The notes: a model not told the origin generated them from the sequence alone. Positions 1 through 10,387 are shown, counted from the first letter of the stretch. The stretch: 64,000 bases of DNA from Cellulomonas sp. Root930 (GCA_001429255.1 LMJI01000001.1:3318266-3382265); one strand, 5' to 3'. Made by a program: numbers and translations.

Positions 1-185
1 CCGCACCCCTCGAGGAGCGGTGCCGACTCCACCGCGCCGTCGAGGCTCGGGAAGAAGATGCGCAGGTCCACCGGCGCACCGTCCGCCGGCCCGAGCGAGC
101 GGACTCCCCAGAACACGGGGGCGAGGGCCTGCGGCTGCCACCCGATGGGGCAGCTGGCCGGTGGTGGAACGGGGCTGTCGACCAC
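1..185 (-). CDS. Partial alpha/beta-hydrolase-like protein (3' end outside window)
   Basis: An open frame runs leftward off the window edge from a GTG at 185; a stop lies in frame further upstream, so this GTG is the only usual start codon available. The visible 61 residues include PVFWGVRSLGPADG and LRIFFPSLDGAVESAPLL. That layout resembles the N-terminus of secreted or cytosolic alpha/beta hydrolases of the dienelactone hydrolase/chlorophyllase type, but the catalytic part is off the edge, so the family is inferred. No good ribosome binding site is seen before the GTG. Confidence 0.4.
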   Translation of the reverse strand, partial: MVDSPVPPPASCPIGWQPQALAPVFWGVRSLGPADGAPVDLRIFFPSLDGAVESAPLLEGC

Positions 186-267
186 CCGACCAGTGTCCTG
201 CCACGGAAGAGCCGAGGGGAAGGGCGCCGGCCGCGGTGCCCGACGTCAGTCACTCCTCCACCTGGTG

Positions 268-450
268 TCAGGACAGGACCGAACGGGCCCTCCGAGCCGT
301 CCCCTCGATGGCGTGCAGGCCGCGAGAGGCCATGGTCGGCCCGTCCTTCTCGAGCCGCTCTGCCAGCCGGCGGGCGAGCGACCCGACCACGGGCAGCAGG
401 ATCGCGGCGATGAGGAACAGGCGGACGCGCCTGAACAGGAATGCCCACAT
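268..450 (-). CDS. Small single-pass membrane protein (60 aa), unknown function
   Basis: The protein starts MWAFLFRRVRLFLIAAILL, giving one hydrophobic segment at about residues 9-24, followed by a basic, helical tail rich in Arg. A strong Shine-Dalgarno (GGAGGT) sits 4 nt before the ATG, which supports a real gene despite its size. It lies 39 nt downstream of the SDR gene on the same strand and is probably co-transcribed with it. I recognise no family; a small membrane anchor or stress peptide is a guess. Confidence 0.6.
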   Translation of the reverse strand: MWAFLFRRVRLFLIAAILLPVVGSLARRLAERLEKDGPTMASRGLHAIEGTARRARSVLS

Positions 451-489
451 GGTGACCTCCGGTCATCGGGGTGAAGTGCGGACCGTGCC

Positions 490-1344
490 TCAGAAGACGG
501 GCTTGCCGCCGGTGACACCGAGGACGGTCCCGGACACGTACGACGCGGTCGAGTCGGCTGCGAGGAACACGAAGGCGGGGGCGACCTCCGCGGGCTGACC
601 GGCACGCCCGAGCGGGGTGTCGGCGCCGAACTTCTCGACCTTCTCGGGGAACTGGGTGGCGGGCTGCAGCGGGGTCCAGATCGGGCCCGGCGCCACGGCG
701 TTCACCCGGATGCCGCGCGAGCCCACCTCGGCGGCCAGGTTGACCGTGAAGTTGTTGATGGCGGCTTTCGTCGACGCGTAGTCCAGCAGCGTCTCCGAGG
801 GCTGGTACGCCTGGATGGACGAGTTGTTGAGGATCACGGCGCCTTCCCCCAGGTGCTCCAGCGCGGTCTGGGTGACCCAGAACAGCGCGTAGAGGTTCGT
901 CTTGAACGTCCGGTCGAGATCGTCCGACGTGATGTCCGCGATCGACTCGCGACGAGCCATCTGGAACCCGGCGTTGTTCACCAGGATGTCGAGGCCACCG
1001 AGCTCGGTGACCGCCGTGGTCACGGCTCCGCGCGCGGACGACTCGTCGGTCAGGTCGGTCGGGATGAGCACGCACGTCCGCCCGGCCTGCTCCACCCACC
1101 GCCGGGTCTCGTCGGCGTCCGCCTGCTCCTCCGGCAGGTAGACCACGGCGACGTCGGCTCCCTCGCGGGCGAAGGCGAGCGCGACAGCCCGGCCGATGCC
1201 GGAGTCGCCGCCGGTGATGAGGGCCCGGCGACCGGTGAGCAGACCGTGCCCCTCGTAGCTCGACTCCCCGTGGTCGGGAGCGGGGTTCATCGGTGCGGTG
1301 AGGCCGGGCGGCTGCTGCTGCTGGGCGGGGAACTGCTCGGTCAC
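490..1344 (-). CDS. SDR family oxidoreductase, general-stress type
   Basis: A 284-residue short-chain dehydrogenase/reductase. The Rossmann motif TGGDSGIGRA is near residue 44, NNAG near 127, and the catalytic Ser, Tyr-x3-Lys set is present as NNSSIQ and YASTKAA. The Q- and P-rich N-terminal extension of about 35 residues matches the YhdF/YhxC-like stress SDR subgroup, which reduces unknown carbonyl substrates with NAD(P)H in the cytoplasm. The start is a GTG preceded by GGAG. It reads toward a small membrane protein gene, and the next gene behind it is a GlsB-type stress protein, so a stress role is plausible but inferred. Confidence 0.88.
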   Translation of the reverse strand: MTEQFPAQQQQPPGLTAPMNPAPDHGESSYEGHGLLTGRRALITGGDSGIGRAVALAFAREGADVAVVYLPEEQADADETRRWVEQAGRTCVLIPTDLTDESSARGAVTTAVTELGGLDILVNNAGFQMARRESIADITSDDLDRTFKTNLYALFWVTQTALEHLGEGAVILNNSSIQAYQPSETLLDYASTKAAINNFTVNLAAEVGSRGIRVNAVAPGPIWTPLQPATQFPEKVEKFGADTPLGRAGQPAEVAPAFVFLAADSTASYVSGTVLGVTGGKPVF

Positions 1345-1438
1345 GTGTGCTCCTGCGGGTCGGTCACCCTGCGCCGGCTGCTTCGGCCACGGCTCATCGT
1401 CATCCAGGGCGCGGCCGCGTGCACCCTGAGAACGGCGA

Positions 1439-1466
1439 GAGCGGCCCGCCGGACGGCGGGCCGCTC
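1439..1466 (-). terminator. Perfect 12-bp hairpin downstream of the GlsB-type gene
   Basis: GAGCGGCCCGCC and GGCGGGCCGCTC pair perfectly around a GGAC loop. It begins 14 nt after the stop of the GlsB-type gene, so it most likely ends that transcript. There is no clear U tract, as is common in high-GC actinobacteria. Confidence 0.75.
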
Positions 1467-1479
1467 TGGTGCCGCTGCG

Positions 1480-1743
1480 TCAGCGGCGACGGCCCGAGCC
1501 GGCGACGATGGCCACGCCGATCGCGGCGAGGACGACCTGGAAGACCAGCTCGATCCAGTCGATGCCGTCGGTGGTCTGCACGCCGACCAGGCCGGCGAGC
1601 CATGTGCCCAGGAGGGCCGCGACGATGCCGACGATGATGGTGACGAGGATCGAGATGTTCTGCTTGCCGCGCACGAGCAGTCGGCCGAGGACGCCGATGA
1701 TGGCGCCGATGATGATGGCGGAGATGATTCCTGCGGGGGTCAT
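1480..1743 (-). CDS. GlsB/YeaQ/YmgE family stress response membrane protein
   Basis: An 87-residue protein with three hydrophobic segments (about residues 5-22, 28-48 and 58-80). Glycine-rich helices such as GIISAIIIGAIIGVLGRLL are typical of the transglycosylase-associated (GlsB/YeaQ) family, a small inner-membrane family tied to general stress in other bacteria. The C-terminus is basic (SGRRR). GGAG precedes the ATG. It stands alone, with a hairpin terminator right after it. Molecular function is not known for the family. Confidence 0.85.
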   Translation of the reverse strand: MTPAGIISAIIIGAIIGVLGRLLVRGKQNISILVTIIVGIVAALLGTWLAGLVGVQTTDGIDWIELVFQVVLAAIGVAIVAGSGRRR

Positions 1744-1953
1744 GGGGTGATCTCCTCGGTGTGTAAAAGGCGTCGGATCCGGCGCCGAGTGAATCTAGGG
1801 GCATTTCGACGGGTTCGCGCGCTGAAACGAAAGGCACCCACTCCGAGCGGCCGTCCGCGGGGCACCTGACCAGGCACTGCGTCTCCCGCCGCGCGCCGGC
1901 GCCGGACCCGTCCTACGCTCGCCTCTCGCAGAAGCCGCGACGAGGAGGTCGAG

Positions 1954-2094
1954 ATGCACAGCGACGACAGGATCGTCCACGACACCGGTGACGACCGCCC
2001 GGTGATCCACGAGGTGGAGGTGGAGGTCGAGGAGACCGACGCCGAGAAGATCAAGGCCGACGGCATCGACGAGGAGAACGCCGAGCGCCGCTAG
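1954..2094 (+). CDS. Small acidic protein (46 aa), unknown
   Basis: The reading frame from ATG 1954 to TAG 2092 encodes 46 residues, starting MHSDDRIVHDTGDD and ending EENAERR, with a run of alternating Val and Glu (HEVEVEVEETDAEK). It has a strong ribosome binding site (GAGGAGGT) and its own hairpin terminator 11 nt after the stop. Those two signals are the main reason to believe in so short a gene. I recognise no family. It is strongly acidic and lacks any membrane segment, so a soluble protein is expected. Confidence 0.65.
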   Translation: MHSDDRIVHDTGDDRPVIHEVEVEVEETDAEKIKADGIDEENAERR

Positions 2095-2105
2095 GCCTTC
2101 ACGAG

Positions 2106-2139
2106 CGAGGCACCGCGCCCATGAGGGCTCGGTGCCTCG
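2106..2139 (+). terminator. Hairpin terminator after the 46-aa gene
   Basis: CGAGGCACCG and CGGTGCCTCG form a perfect 10-bp stem around a 14-nt loop, followed by TTCTGT. Position and strand fit termination of the small acidic gene. Confidence 0.75.
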
Positions 2140-2187
2140 TTCTGTGCCCGGTGGTCGTCCTGCCCTTGCCGCTGGCACGCTGGCTCC

Positions 2188-3003
2188 ATGGGCTCACCGG
2201 ACGGCATCGTCGGCGTCTTCGACCGCGCTGCGGACACCTACGAGGCGGTCGGCGTCCCCTGGGCCGGGCCGATCGCGGCGCGGCTCGTCGCGGAGCTCGA
2301 CACCCGGCCCGGTGAGCGCGTGCTCGACGTCGGCTGCGGCCGCGGGGCAGCTCTCGGTCCGCTGGCCGAGGCGGTGGGAGCCGGCGGGTACGCCCTGGGC
2401 ATCGACCTGGCCCCGCGGATGATCGAGCTCGCCGCCCGCGACCTGGCCGGTCTCCCGCAGGCGGAGGTGCGGATCGGGGACGCCGGCGCGCCGGACCTGC
2501 CCCCGTCGTCCTTCGACGTCGTGGCGGCGAGCCTGGTCATCTTCTTCCTGCCCGACCCCGCCGCCGCGCTCAGGTCGTGGGCGGAGCTCCTGGTCAGCGG
2601 CGGGCGCCTCGGCGTGACGACCCTCGGCGAGAAGGACCCCGGGTGGACGGCCGTCGACCGGCTCTTCGAGCCGCACCTCCCCGCCGACCTGGTTGCGGCA
2701 CGCGCCCGCGGCCTCCGCGGTCCGTACTCGTCCGACGCGGGCATGGAGCGGCTGCTCTCCGAGGCGGGCCTGACGAAGGTCAGAACCATTCCGGACCAGG
2801 TCACCGCGGTGTTCCACGACCCCGAGCAGTTCCTGGCGTTCTCCTGGTCGCACGGCCAGCGGTCGATGTGGGAGGCCGTGCCGCAGGACGACCACGCCCG
2901 GCTGCGCGAGGACGTGCTCGCCGAGATCGACCGGCAGCGCGACGCGACGGGCTCGGTGGCGTTCGTGCAGGAGGTGCGGCACACGCTCGGCGTGCGGCCG
3001 TGA
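2188..3003 (+). CDS. Class I SAM-dependent methyltransferase
   Basis: A 271-residue protein with the Rossmann-like SAM-binding fold. Motif I, VLDVGCGRGAALG, is near residue 45, an acidic GIDLAPRMIELA follows, and DVVAASLVIFFLPDPAAAL marks motifs of the UbiE/Methyltransf_11 group. The substrate cannot be told from sequence. The ATG lies 6 nt after a CACGCT hexamer, matching the leaderless pattern seen elsewhere in the window. Its stop TGA overlaps a possible GTG of the next gene, so it probably heads a transcript with the protease and YibE/F genes. Confidence 0.82.
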   Translation: MGSPDGIVGVFDRAADTYEAVGVPWAGPIAARLVAELDTRPGERVLDVGCGRGAALGPLAEAVGAGGYALGIDLAPRMIELAARDLAGLPQAEVRIGDAGAPDLPPSSFDVVAASLVIFFLPDPAAALRSWAELLVSGGRLGVTTLGEKDPGWTAVDRLFEPHLPADLVAARARGLRGPYSSDAGMERLLSEAGLTKVRTIPDQVTAVFHDPEQFLAFSWSHGQRSMWEAVPQDDHARLREDVLAEIDRQRDATGSVAFVQEVRHTLGVRP

Positions 3004-3062
3004 CGCGTACGCCCGCAGTGAACCGTGGGACTATCGCGGCCCTCTCGGTCGCTGTGCAGGAG

Positions 3063-3983
3063 ATGGACGAGGAGCCCCTGGACGCGTACTCCCGCACGGT
3101 CGTCGGCGTCGCCGAGTCGGTGCTGCCGAGCGTCGCCAGCCTGACCGTGCGGACCCCGCGCGGCACCGGCGCCGGGAGCGCGAGCGTGATCACCACCGAC
3201 GGCTACCTGCTCACGAGCGCCCACGTCGTGGCGGGCGCCACGGGTGCCGAGGCGGCGTTCACCGACGGGACCACGGTGCGGGCGGATGTCGTCGGACGCG
3301 ATCCCCTGTCGGACCTCGCCGTGCTGCTGACCCGCGGCGACGTGCCGGCGCCCGTGGTCCTGGGCGACGCGGCCGGGCTGCGTGTCGGGCAGCTGGTGAT
3401 CGCGCTCGGCAACCCGCTCGGACTGGCCGGGAGCGTCACGGCCGGCATCGTCTCCGCGCTGGGCAGGTCGTTGCCGACGGCGGCCGGACGGGTGGTCGAC
3501 GAGGTCGTGCAGACCGACGCCGCCCTCAACCCCGGCAACAGCGGCGGTGTGCTCGCCGACAGCGCCGGGCGCATGGTGGGCGTCAACACGGCGCTGGCGG
3601 GCATCGGGGTCGGCCTCGCGGTGCCGATCAACGCCACGACGCGGGAGATCATCGCGACCCTGATGACGTACGGCCGGGTGCGTCGCGCGTGGCTGGGCAT
3701 CGCCGGGACGCAGGTGCCCCTGCCGCCGCAACTCGCCGAGCGCCTCGGCTCGCCGACCGGGCTGCAGATCTCCGGCGTCTCCCCCGGCAGCCCCGCCTCG
3801 CAGGCCGACCTGCACCGCGGGGACATCGTGGTCGAGCTGGACGGCAGCCGTGTGGTGACGGCGACGGCGGTGCAGAAGCTCATGGTCGAGGACGCGATCG
3901 ACCGGCGCATCGAGGTCACGGTCTGGCGCAACGGCGCGCTCGTCGACGTGCTGGTCTTCCCGCGCGAGCTCGCGCTGCCCTGA
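3063..3983 (+). CDS. HtrA/DegP-like S1C serine protease with PDZ domain, no membrane anchor
   Basis: A trypsin-fold protease domain with the full triad: His54 in TSAHVV, Asp84 in PLSDLAV and Ser160 in NPGNSGG. A C-terminal PDZ domain (about residues 210-300, LQISGVSPGSPASQADL) follows. Family members degrade or chaperone misfolded proteins, usually outside the membrane. Here no signal peptide or transmembrane helix is visible from ATG 3063. Upstream in-frame GTGs at 3000, 3018 and 3054 also exist and would add at most 21 residues without creating a signal sequence. The true start is uncertain. Confidence 0.85.
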   Translation: MDEEPLDAYSRTVVGVAESVLPSVASLTVRTPRGTGAGSASVITTDGYLLTSAHVVAGATGAEAAFTDGTTVRADVVGRDPLSDLAVLLTRGDVPAPVVLGDAAGLRVGQLVIALGNPLGLAGSVTAGIVSALGRSLPTAAGRVVDEVVQTDAALNPGNSGGVLADSAGRMVGVNTALAGIGVGLAVPINATTREIIATLMTYGRVRRAWLGIAGTQVPLPPQLAERLGSPTGLQISGVSPGSPASQADLHRGDIVVELDGSRVVTATAVQKLMVEDAIDRRIEVTVWRNGALVDVLVFPRELALP

Positions 3984-4001
3984 CGGAGCCGTTCGGTACC
4001 G

Positions 4002-4007
4002 CACAAT
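4002..4007 (+). promoter_or_regulatory. Putative leaderless -10 (CACAAT) for the YibE/F gene
   Basis: CACAAT ends exactly 6 nt before the GTG at 4014, the spacing expected when the transcript starts at the start codon. It matches TANNNT except for the first base. Confidence 0.4.
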
Positions 4008-4013
4008 CGTCGC

Positions 4014-5252
4014 GTGAGCGAGAACCGGCGTCCCCCTGACCGACCCCGCGCCACCCGCGCTCTCGCCCTGATCCTCGGACCGCTGCTCCTGGCCGCGGTC
4101 GTCGCCATGGCGCTGACGTGGCCGCACGACACCGAACCCACGGGGCAGCGGGCCGGGCTGGTGGAGGTGGACGTCGAGCACGTGACCGCGCAGGTCACCG
4201 GCACGCGGACCGAGCAGTGCGAGTCCACCATCGAGGACCGGCTGCCCGACGGGACGCAGCCGGACCGGGTGGAGTGCCTGCGCGTGCTCGCCACGGTCAC
4301 CTCCGGGGCGCAGGCCGGGACGGACATCGAGGTGTGGGCCACCTCGACCATCACGGACGGCGACGTGCCGGACGGGACACGGATCGTGGTCCAGCACTAC
4401 CCCGCCGCCGACGGCGCCCCGGAGGCGTGGGCGTGGTCCGACTTCGCGCGCGGCGTGCCCCTGGCCACGCTCGCCCTCGCGTTCGTCCTGATCACCGCGC
4501 TGGTGGCGGGGTGGCGCGGGCTGCGCGCGATCGCGGGGCTGGTCATCGCCTTCGTCGTGCTCTGGCAGTACGTCCTGCCGGGGCTCATCGCCGGCGAGGA
4601 CGCCGTGGTCCTCGCCCTCAGTGCGTCCGCCGTGATCATGGCGATCGTGCTCTACCTCGCCCACGGGTTCTCGCTGCGCACCAGCACCGCGTTGCTGGGC
4701 ACCCTCACCGGGCTGGTCCTCGTCGGTGCGCTCGGGGCGCTCGGTGCGCACGCGGCGCACCTGTCGGGCGCGACCTCCGAGGAGGACTTCCGGCTGGCGG
4801 CCCTGCTCGGTGACAACGGCGCCTCCGCCCTGCGCGGGGTGTTCCTCTGCGGCGTCGTCCTGGCAGGCCTCGGCGTGCTCAACGACGTCACGATCACCCA
4901 GGCGTCGGCGGTCTGGGAGCTGCGCACCGCCGACCCCGGGGCGAGCTGGAGAGGTCTGTTCACCGGGGGGATGCGGATCGGGAGGGACCACATCGCCTCG
5001 ACGATCTACACCATCGCGTTCGCCTACGCAGGGGCGTCGCTGCCGGTGCTGCTCCTGCTGCAGATCTACGGCCTGCCGCTGGCCCAGACGCTCACCGGCG
5101 GGGAGTTCGCGCAGGAGATCGTCCGGACCCTGGCCGGCGCGATGGGGCTCATCCTCGCCATCCCGTTCACCACCGCGATCGCGGCGCGTGTCGCGCTCGC
5201 CCAGCCCGCCGACAGCCTGCGCCCGGCGCCCGGCCACAGCCACGCGCACTAG
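4014..5252 (+). CDS. YibE/F-like multi-pass membrane protein
   Basis: A 412-residue protein with one N-terminal membrane segment (about residues 15-36), then an extracytoplasmic domain with two cysteines (EQCEST and VECLRV). About seven further membrane helices run from residue 150 to the end. The order and the C-terminal helices (FRLAALLGDNGASALRGVF, GVLNDVTITQASAV) match the YibE/F family, whose biochemical role is not established. It follows the HtrA-like protease by 30 nt on the same strand. The C-terminus ends in a His-containing tail (GHSHAH), which might bind metal but is not diagnostic. Confidence 0.82.
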   Translation: MSENRRPPDRPRATRALALILGPLLLAAVVAMALTWPHDTEPTGQRAGLVEVDVEHVTAQVTGTRTEQCESTIEDRLPDGTQPDRVECLRVLATVTSGAQAGTDIEVWATSTITDGDVPDGTRIVVQHYPAADGAPEAWAWSDFARGVPLATLALAFVLITALVAGWRGLRAIAGLVIAFVVLWQYVLPGLIAGEDAVVLALSASAVIMAIVLYLAHGFSLRTSTALLGTLTGLVLVGALGALGAHAAHLSGATSEEDFRLAALLGDNGASALRGVFLCGVVLAGLGVLNDVTITQASAVWELRTADPGASWRGLFTGGMRIGRDHIASTIYTIAFAYAGASLPVLLLLQIYGLPLAQTLTGGEFAQEIVRTLAGAMGLILAIPFTTAIAARVALAQPADSLRPAPGHSHAH

Positions 5253-5268
5253 CGGCCCCGGACGCGGG

Positions 5269-5297
5269 TGTCACGTCTCGGCGGGCTGTCCGGTCGA
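5269..5297 (+). promoter_or_regulatory. ECF41-type promoter upstream of the NmrA-like SDR gene
   Basis: TGTCACG at 5269-5275, then 16 nt, then GGTCGA from 5292. The published ECF41 consensus is TGTCACA, 16 nt, CGTC. The same elements at the same spacing occur before the flavoprotein gene on the other side of the sigma gene. Transcription from here would give a leader of about 40 nt ending in a GGAGGT ribosome binding site. Confidence 0.72.
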
Positions 5298-5344
5298 ACG
5301 TGTGACCGGCGCGTCGCCGGGCATCGACACCGGGAGGTCACGTC

Positions 5345-6085
5345 ATGAAGATCGTCGTCGTCGGGGGGACCGGGCTGATCGGCTCGAAGCTCGTCGCTCT
5401 GCTCACCACCCAGGGCCATGAGGCCGTCGCCGCCTCCCCGGGAACAGGCGTGAACACGCTCACGGGCGAGGGCCTGGCCGAGGCGCTGGTCGGCGCCGAG
5501 GTCGTGGTCGACGTGTCGAACTCGCCGTCGTTCGAGGCGGCGGCCGTCCTGGAGTTCTTCGAGACCTCCACGCGGAACCTGCTCGCGGCCGAGTCCGTCG
5601 CCGAGGTGCGGCATCACGTCGCTCTGTCGGTCGTGGGCACCGAGCGGCTGCCCGACAGCGGGTACTTCCGCGCCAAGATCGCGCAGGAAAGGCTCATCGA
5701 GAGCTCCTCGGTGCCGTACTCCCTGGTGCACGCCACGCAGTTCTTCGAGTTCGTCGCCGGGATCCTCGACGCCGCGACCGACGGCTCGACCGTCCGGCTG
5801 GCGCACGTGCTCATCCAGCCGATGGCCGCCGACGACGTGGCCGCCGCCCTGCTCGACGTCACCCTGGGCGAGCCGAGGAACGGGCGGGTCGAGGTCGCCG
5901 GACCCGAACGCTTCCGTCTCGACGAGCTCGGCCGCCGGTTCCTCGCCGAGCGGAGCGACCCGCGCGACGTGGTGACCGACCCCGGCGCGACGTACTTCGG
6001 CGCGGTGCTGGAGGAGGACACGCTCGTCCCGCTCGGCGACGTCCTGCTGGGCACCACGCGGCTCGAGGACTGGACGGCCCGGTGA
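5345..6085 (+). CDS. NmrA-like SDR / NAD(P)-binding epimerase-type protein
   Basis: A 246-residue atypical short-chain dehydrogenase with N-terminal VVVGGTGLIGSK nucleotide-binding motif, then a Rossmann fold through about residue 150 (HHVALSVVGTERL, SGYFRAKIAQE). GGAGGT precedes the ATG. It sits directly upstream of an ECF41 sigma gene. ECF41 genes are known to be paired with carboxymuconolactone decarboxylase, oxidoreductase or epimerase genes, and this is the oxidoreductase/epimerase kind. An ECF41-type promoter precedes it. Substrate unknown. Confidence 0.87.
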   Translation: MKIVVVGGTGLIGSKLVALLTTQGHEAVAASPGTGVNTLTGEGLAEALVGAEVVVDVSNSPSFEAAAVLEFFETSTRNLLAAESVAEVRHHVALSVVGTERLPDSGYFRAKIAQERLIESSSVPYSLVHATQFFEFVAGILDAATDGSTVRLAHVLIQPMAADDVAAALLDVTLGEPRNGRVEVAGPERFRLDELGRRFLAERSDPRDVVTDPGATYFGAVLEEDTLVPLGDVLLGTTRLEDWTAR

Positions 6086-6089
6086 CCCC

Positions 6090-6095
6090 TAGCCT
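6090..6095 (+). promoter_or_regulatory. Leaderless -10 (TAGCCT) for the ECF41 sigma gene
   Basis: TAGCCT ends 6 nt before GTG 6102. This favours GTG 6102 over the in-frame GTG at 6096 and indicates that the sigma gene has a housekeeping promoter in addition to any read-through from the SDR gene. Confidence 0.5.
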
Positions 6096-6101
6096 GTGAC
6101 G

Positions 6102-7028
6102 GTGGCCAGCGACACCGCCGACAACACCGCCGCACCCGCCGCAGGGTGGAACGCGAACGTCCCGGACACCGACGTGAGCGCGTTCGAGGACGTGCGCCCG
6201 CGGCTGTTCGGCATCGCCTACCGGATGCTGGGCAGCGTCGCGGAGGCCGAGGACGTGGTGCAGGACGCCTGGCTGCGCTGGCAGGGCACGGACCGCCGCG
6301 GGGTGCGCAACCCCGCGGCGTTCCTCACCACCACGACCACGCGTCTCGCCATCAACGCGACGACCTCGGCGCACGCCCGTCGGGAGACCTACATCGGACC
6401 GTGGCTGCCCGAGCCGGTGGACACCAGCACGGACCCGGCCCTCGGGGCCGAGCGGGCCGAGGCGCTCGAGACGGCCGTCCTGCTCCTCCTCGAGAAGCTC
6501 GGCCCGACGGAGCGCGCGGCGTACGTGCTGCGCGAGGCCTTCGGGTACTCCTACCGAGAGATCGCCGACGTCCTCGACGTCTCGGAGGCGAACGCACGGC
6601 AGATCGCCCGGCGCGCGCGCGAGCACCTGGAGTCCGAGCGGTCTGCGCCGACGTCACCGGCTCAGCAGCGCCGGCTCCTCGAGTCGTTCGTGGCGGCCGC
6701 GCGAGTCGGGGACCTCGACGGGCTGGAGCGCCTGCTCGTCGACGACGTCGTGGTCCGTCCCGACGGCGGCGGGGAGGTGCACGCCTCGCGCGTCGAGCTG
6801 GTCGGCGCCGCACGCACGGTGACGTTCCTCGACAACGTCCTGCGCAAGTACTGGCAGGACGCCACCCTGCGGATCGTCGAGGCCAACGGCGGCACCGCGC
6901 TGCTGGTGACGGCGGCCGACGGGAGCCCGCAGGCGATCGTCACGCTCGACGGCTCCGAGCGCGGGATCGAGCGGGTGTTCATCCAAGTCAGCCCGAGCAA
7001 GATGCGGCGGTTCGCGCCCGCCGCCTGA
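6102..7028 (+). CDS. ECF41-family RNA polymerase sigma factor (SigJ-like)
   Basis: A 308-residue sigma factor. Region 2 (about residues 25-95, PRLFGIAYRMLGSVAEAED) and region 4 (about 130-190, AFGYSYREIADVL) are joined by a linker containing WLPEP at residue 101. A C-terminal SnoaL-like domain follows, with DGGGE at 221-225. WLPEP and DGGG are the signature motifs of ECF41, in which the C-terminal extension replaces an anti-sigma factor and controls activity in cis. The start GTG 6102 is chosen from the leaderless -10 before it. Neighbours on both sides carry matching ECF41-type promoters. Confidence 0.93.
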   Translation: MASDTADNTAAPAAGWNANVPDTDVSAFEDVRPRLFGIAYRMLGSVAEAEDVVQDAWLRWQGTDRRGVRNPAAFLTTTTTRLAINATTSAHARRETYIGPWLPEPVDTSTDPALGAERAEALETAVLLLLEKLGPTERAAYVLREAFGYSYREIADVLDVSEANARQIARRAREHLESERSAPTSPAQQRRLLESFVAAARVGDLDGLERLLVDDVVVRPDGGGEVHASRVELVGAARTVTFLDNVLRKYWQDATLRIVEANGGTALLVTAADGSPQAIVTLDGSERGIERVFIQVSPSKMRRFAPAA

Positions 7029-7032
7029 CGAC

Positions 7033-7061
7033 TGTCACGTTCCGGCACGCTGCGTGGTCGA
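7033..7061 (+). promoter_or_regulatory. ECF41-type promoter upstream of the NDH-2-like gene
   Basis: TGTCACG at 7033-7039, 16 nt, then GGTCGA at 7056-7061, identical in both boxes and spacing to the promoter at 5269. The GTG start at 7068 lies 6 nt after the -10, so the transcript may be leaderless. Confidence 0.72.
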
Positions 7062-7067
7062 GAGGGT

Positions 7068-9867
<2,800 letters not shown>

Positions 9868-9884
9868 CCCCGTGCACGACAGGC

Positions 9885-10145
9885 TCAGGCCAGCGTGGCG
9901 ACGACCACCGCGAGGGCGGGGACGCTCTCGCCCAGCGCGCTGCGCCAGAGCCGGCGCTCGGACACGAACAGGACGACGCCGAGCAGCACGTGGCTGGCGC
10001 ACACGACGAGCACGAGCGCACGGCCGACGGCGGGATCCCCCACGTGCAGCAGCAGGAGCCCGAGCAGCCCGGCCAGGCCGAAGCAGAGGTTGTAGAAGCC
10101 GACGTTGACCGCCCACATGCGCACGGCCGGGACGTCCTGCGGCTC
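9885..10145 (-). pseudogene. DUF1304-family remnant, N-terminal third missing
   Basis: The frame encodes VPAVRMWAVNVGFYNLCF followed by two hydrophobic helices, which matches the middle and end of DUF1304 membrane proteins (family length is about 115-120 residues). The usual first membrane helix and the LESLLW-type segment are absent. Instead, upstream DNA in a different frame encodes part of an unrelated maleylpyruvate-isomerase-like protein. Only an internal ATG at 10124 could start translation, giving 79 residues. This looks like a deletion junction rather than a working gene. Confidence 0.6.
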
Positions 10146-10152
10146 GATGAGG

Positions 10153-10329
10153 ATGCACGAGGACGTCGAGCAGCGGGTCGACGTAGGTGGTCCCGAGCGG
10201 GTGCCGGCGCGACCCGGCGAACCGGCGGAAGTCGTCGACGATCTCCGGTACCGGCCGGGCCGAACGACGCCTGGCCTCGGCGTCGATGGCGCGGTCGAAG
10301 TCGCCGCGCGCCCGGACTTCGCGCTCCCG
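10153..10329 (-). pseudogene. Fragment of a maleylpyruvate isomerase-family (TIGR03086/DinB-like) gene
   Basis: The minus-strand frame reads DFDRAIDAEARRRSARPV, PEIVDDFRRFAGSRRHP and LGTTYVDPLLDVLVH. This is the recognisable middle of mycothiol-dependent maleylpyruvate isomerase-like proteins. It begins just after an in-frame TAA at 10330-10332 with no start codon, and its homology ends abruptly at LVH, where DUF1304 homology begins in another frame. Both ends are lost, so it is a remnant. Confidence 0.55.
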
Positions 10330-10331
10330 TT

Positions 10332-10367
10332 AGTACGGTACTCTGACGACTTTAGACAGAGAATCTG
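10332..10367 (+). promoter_or_regulatory. Possible MarR operator region
   Basis: Just upstream of the marR-type gene lie AGTAC-G-GTACT (10332-10342) and CAGA-GAA-TCTG (10357-10367), two short inverted repeats. MarR regulators commonly bind such sites next to their own gene. The arms are short, so this is tentative. Confidence 0.3.
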
Positions 10368-10387
10368 ACCATCGTCAAGGAGGCGTC

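Noticed and set aside
2238..5249. Very long minus-strand open frame (about 1000 codons) over the methyltransferase-protease-YibE/F genes
   Set aside because: It is a shadow frame caused by high GC; the plus-strand genes have clear domains and the long frame encodes a low-complexity Arg/Gly/Asp-rich product without homology.
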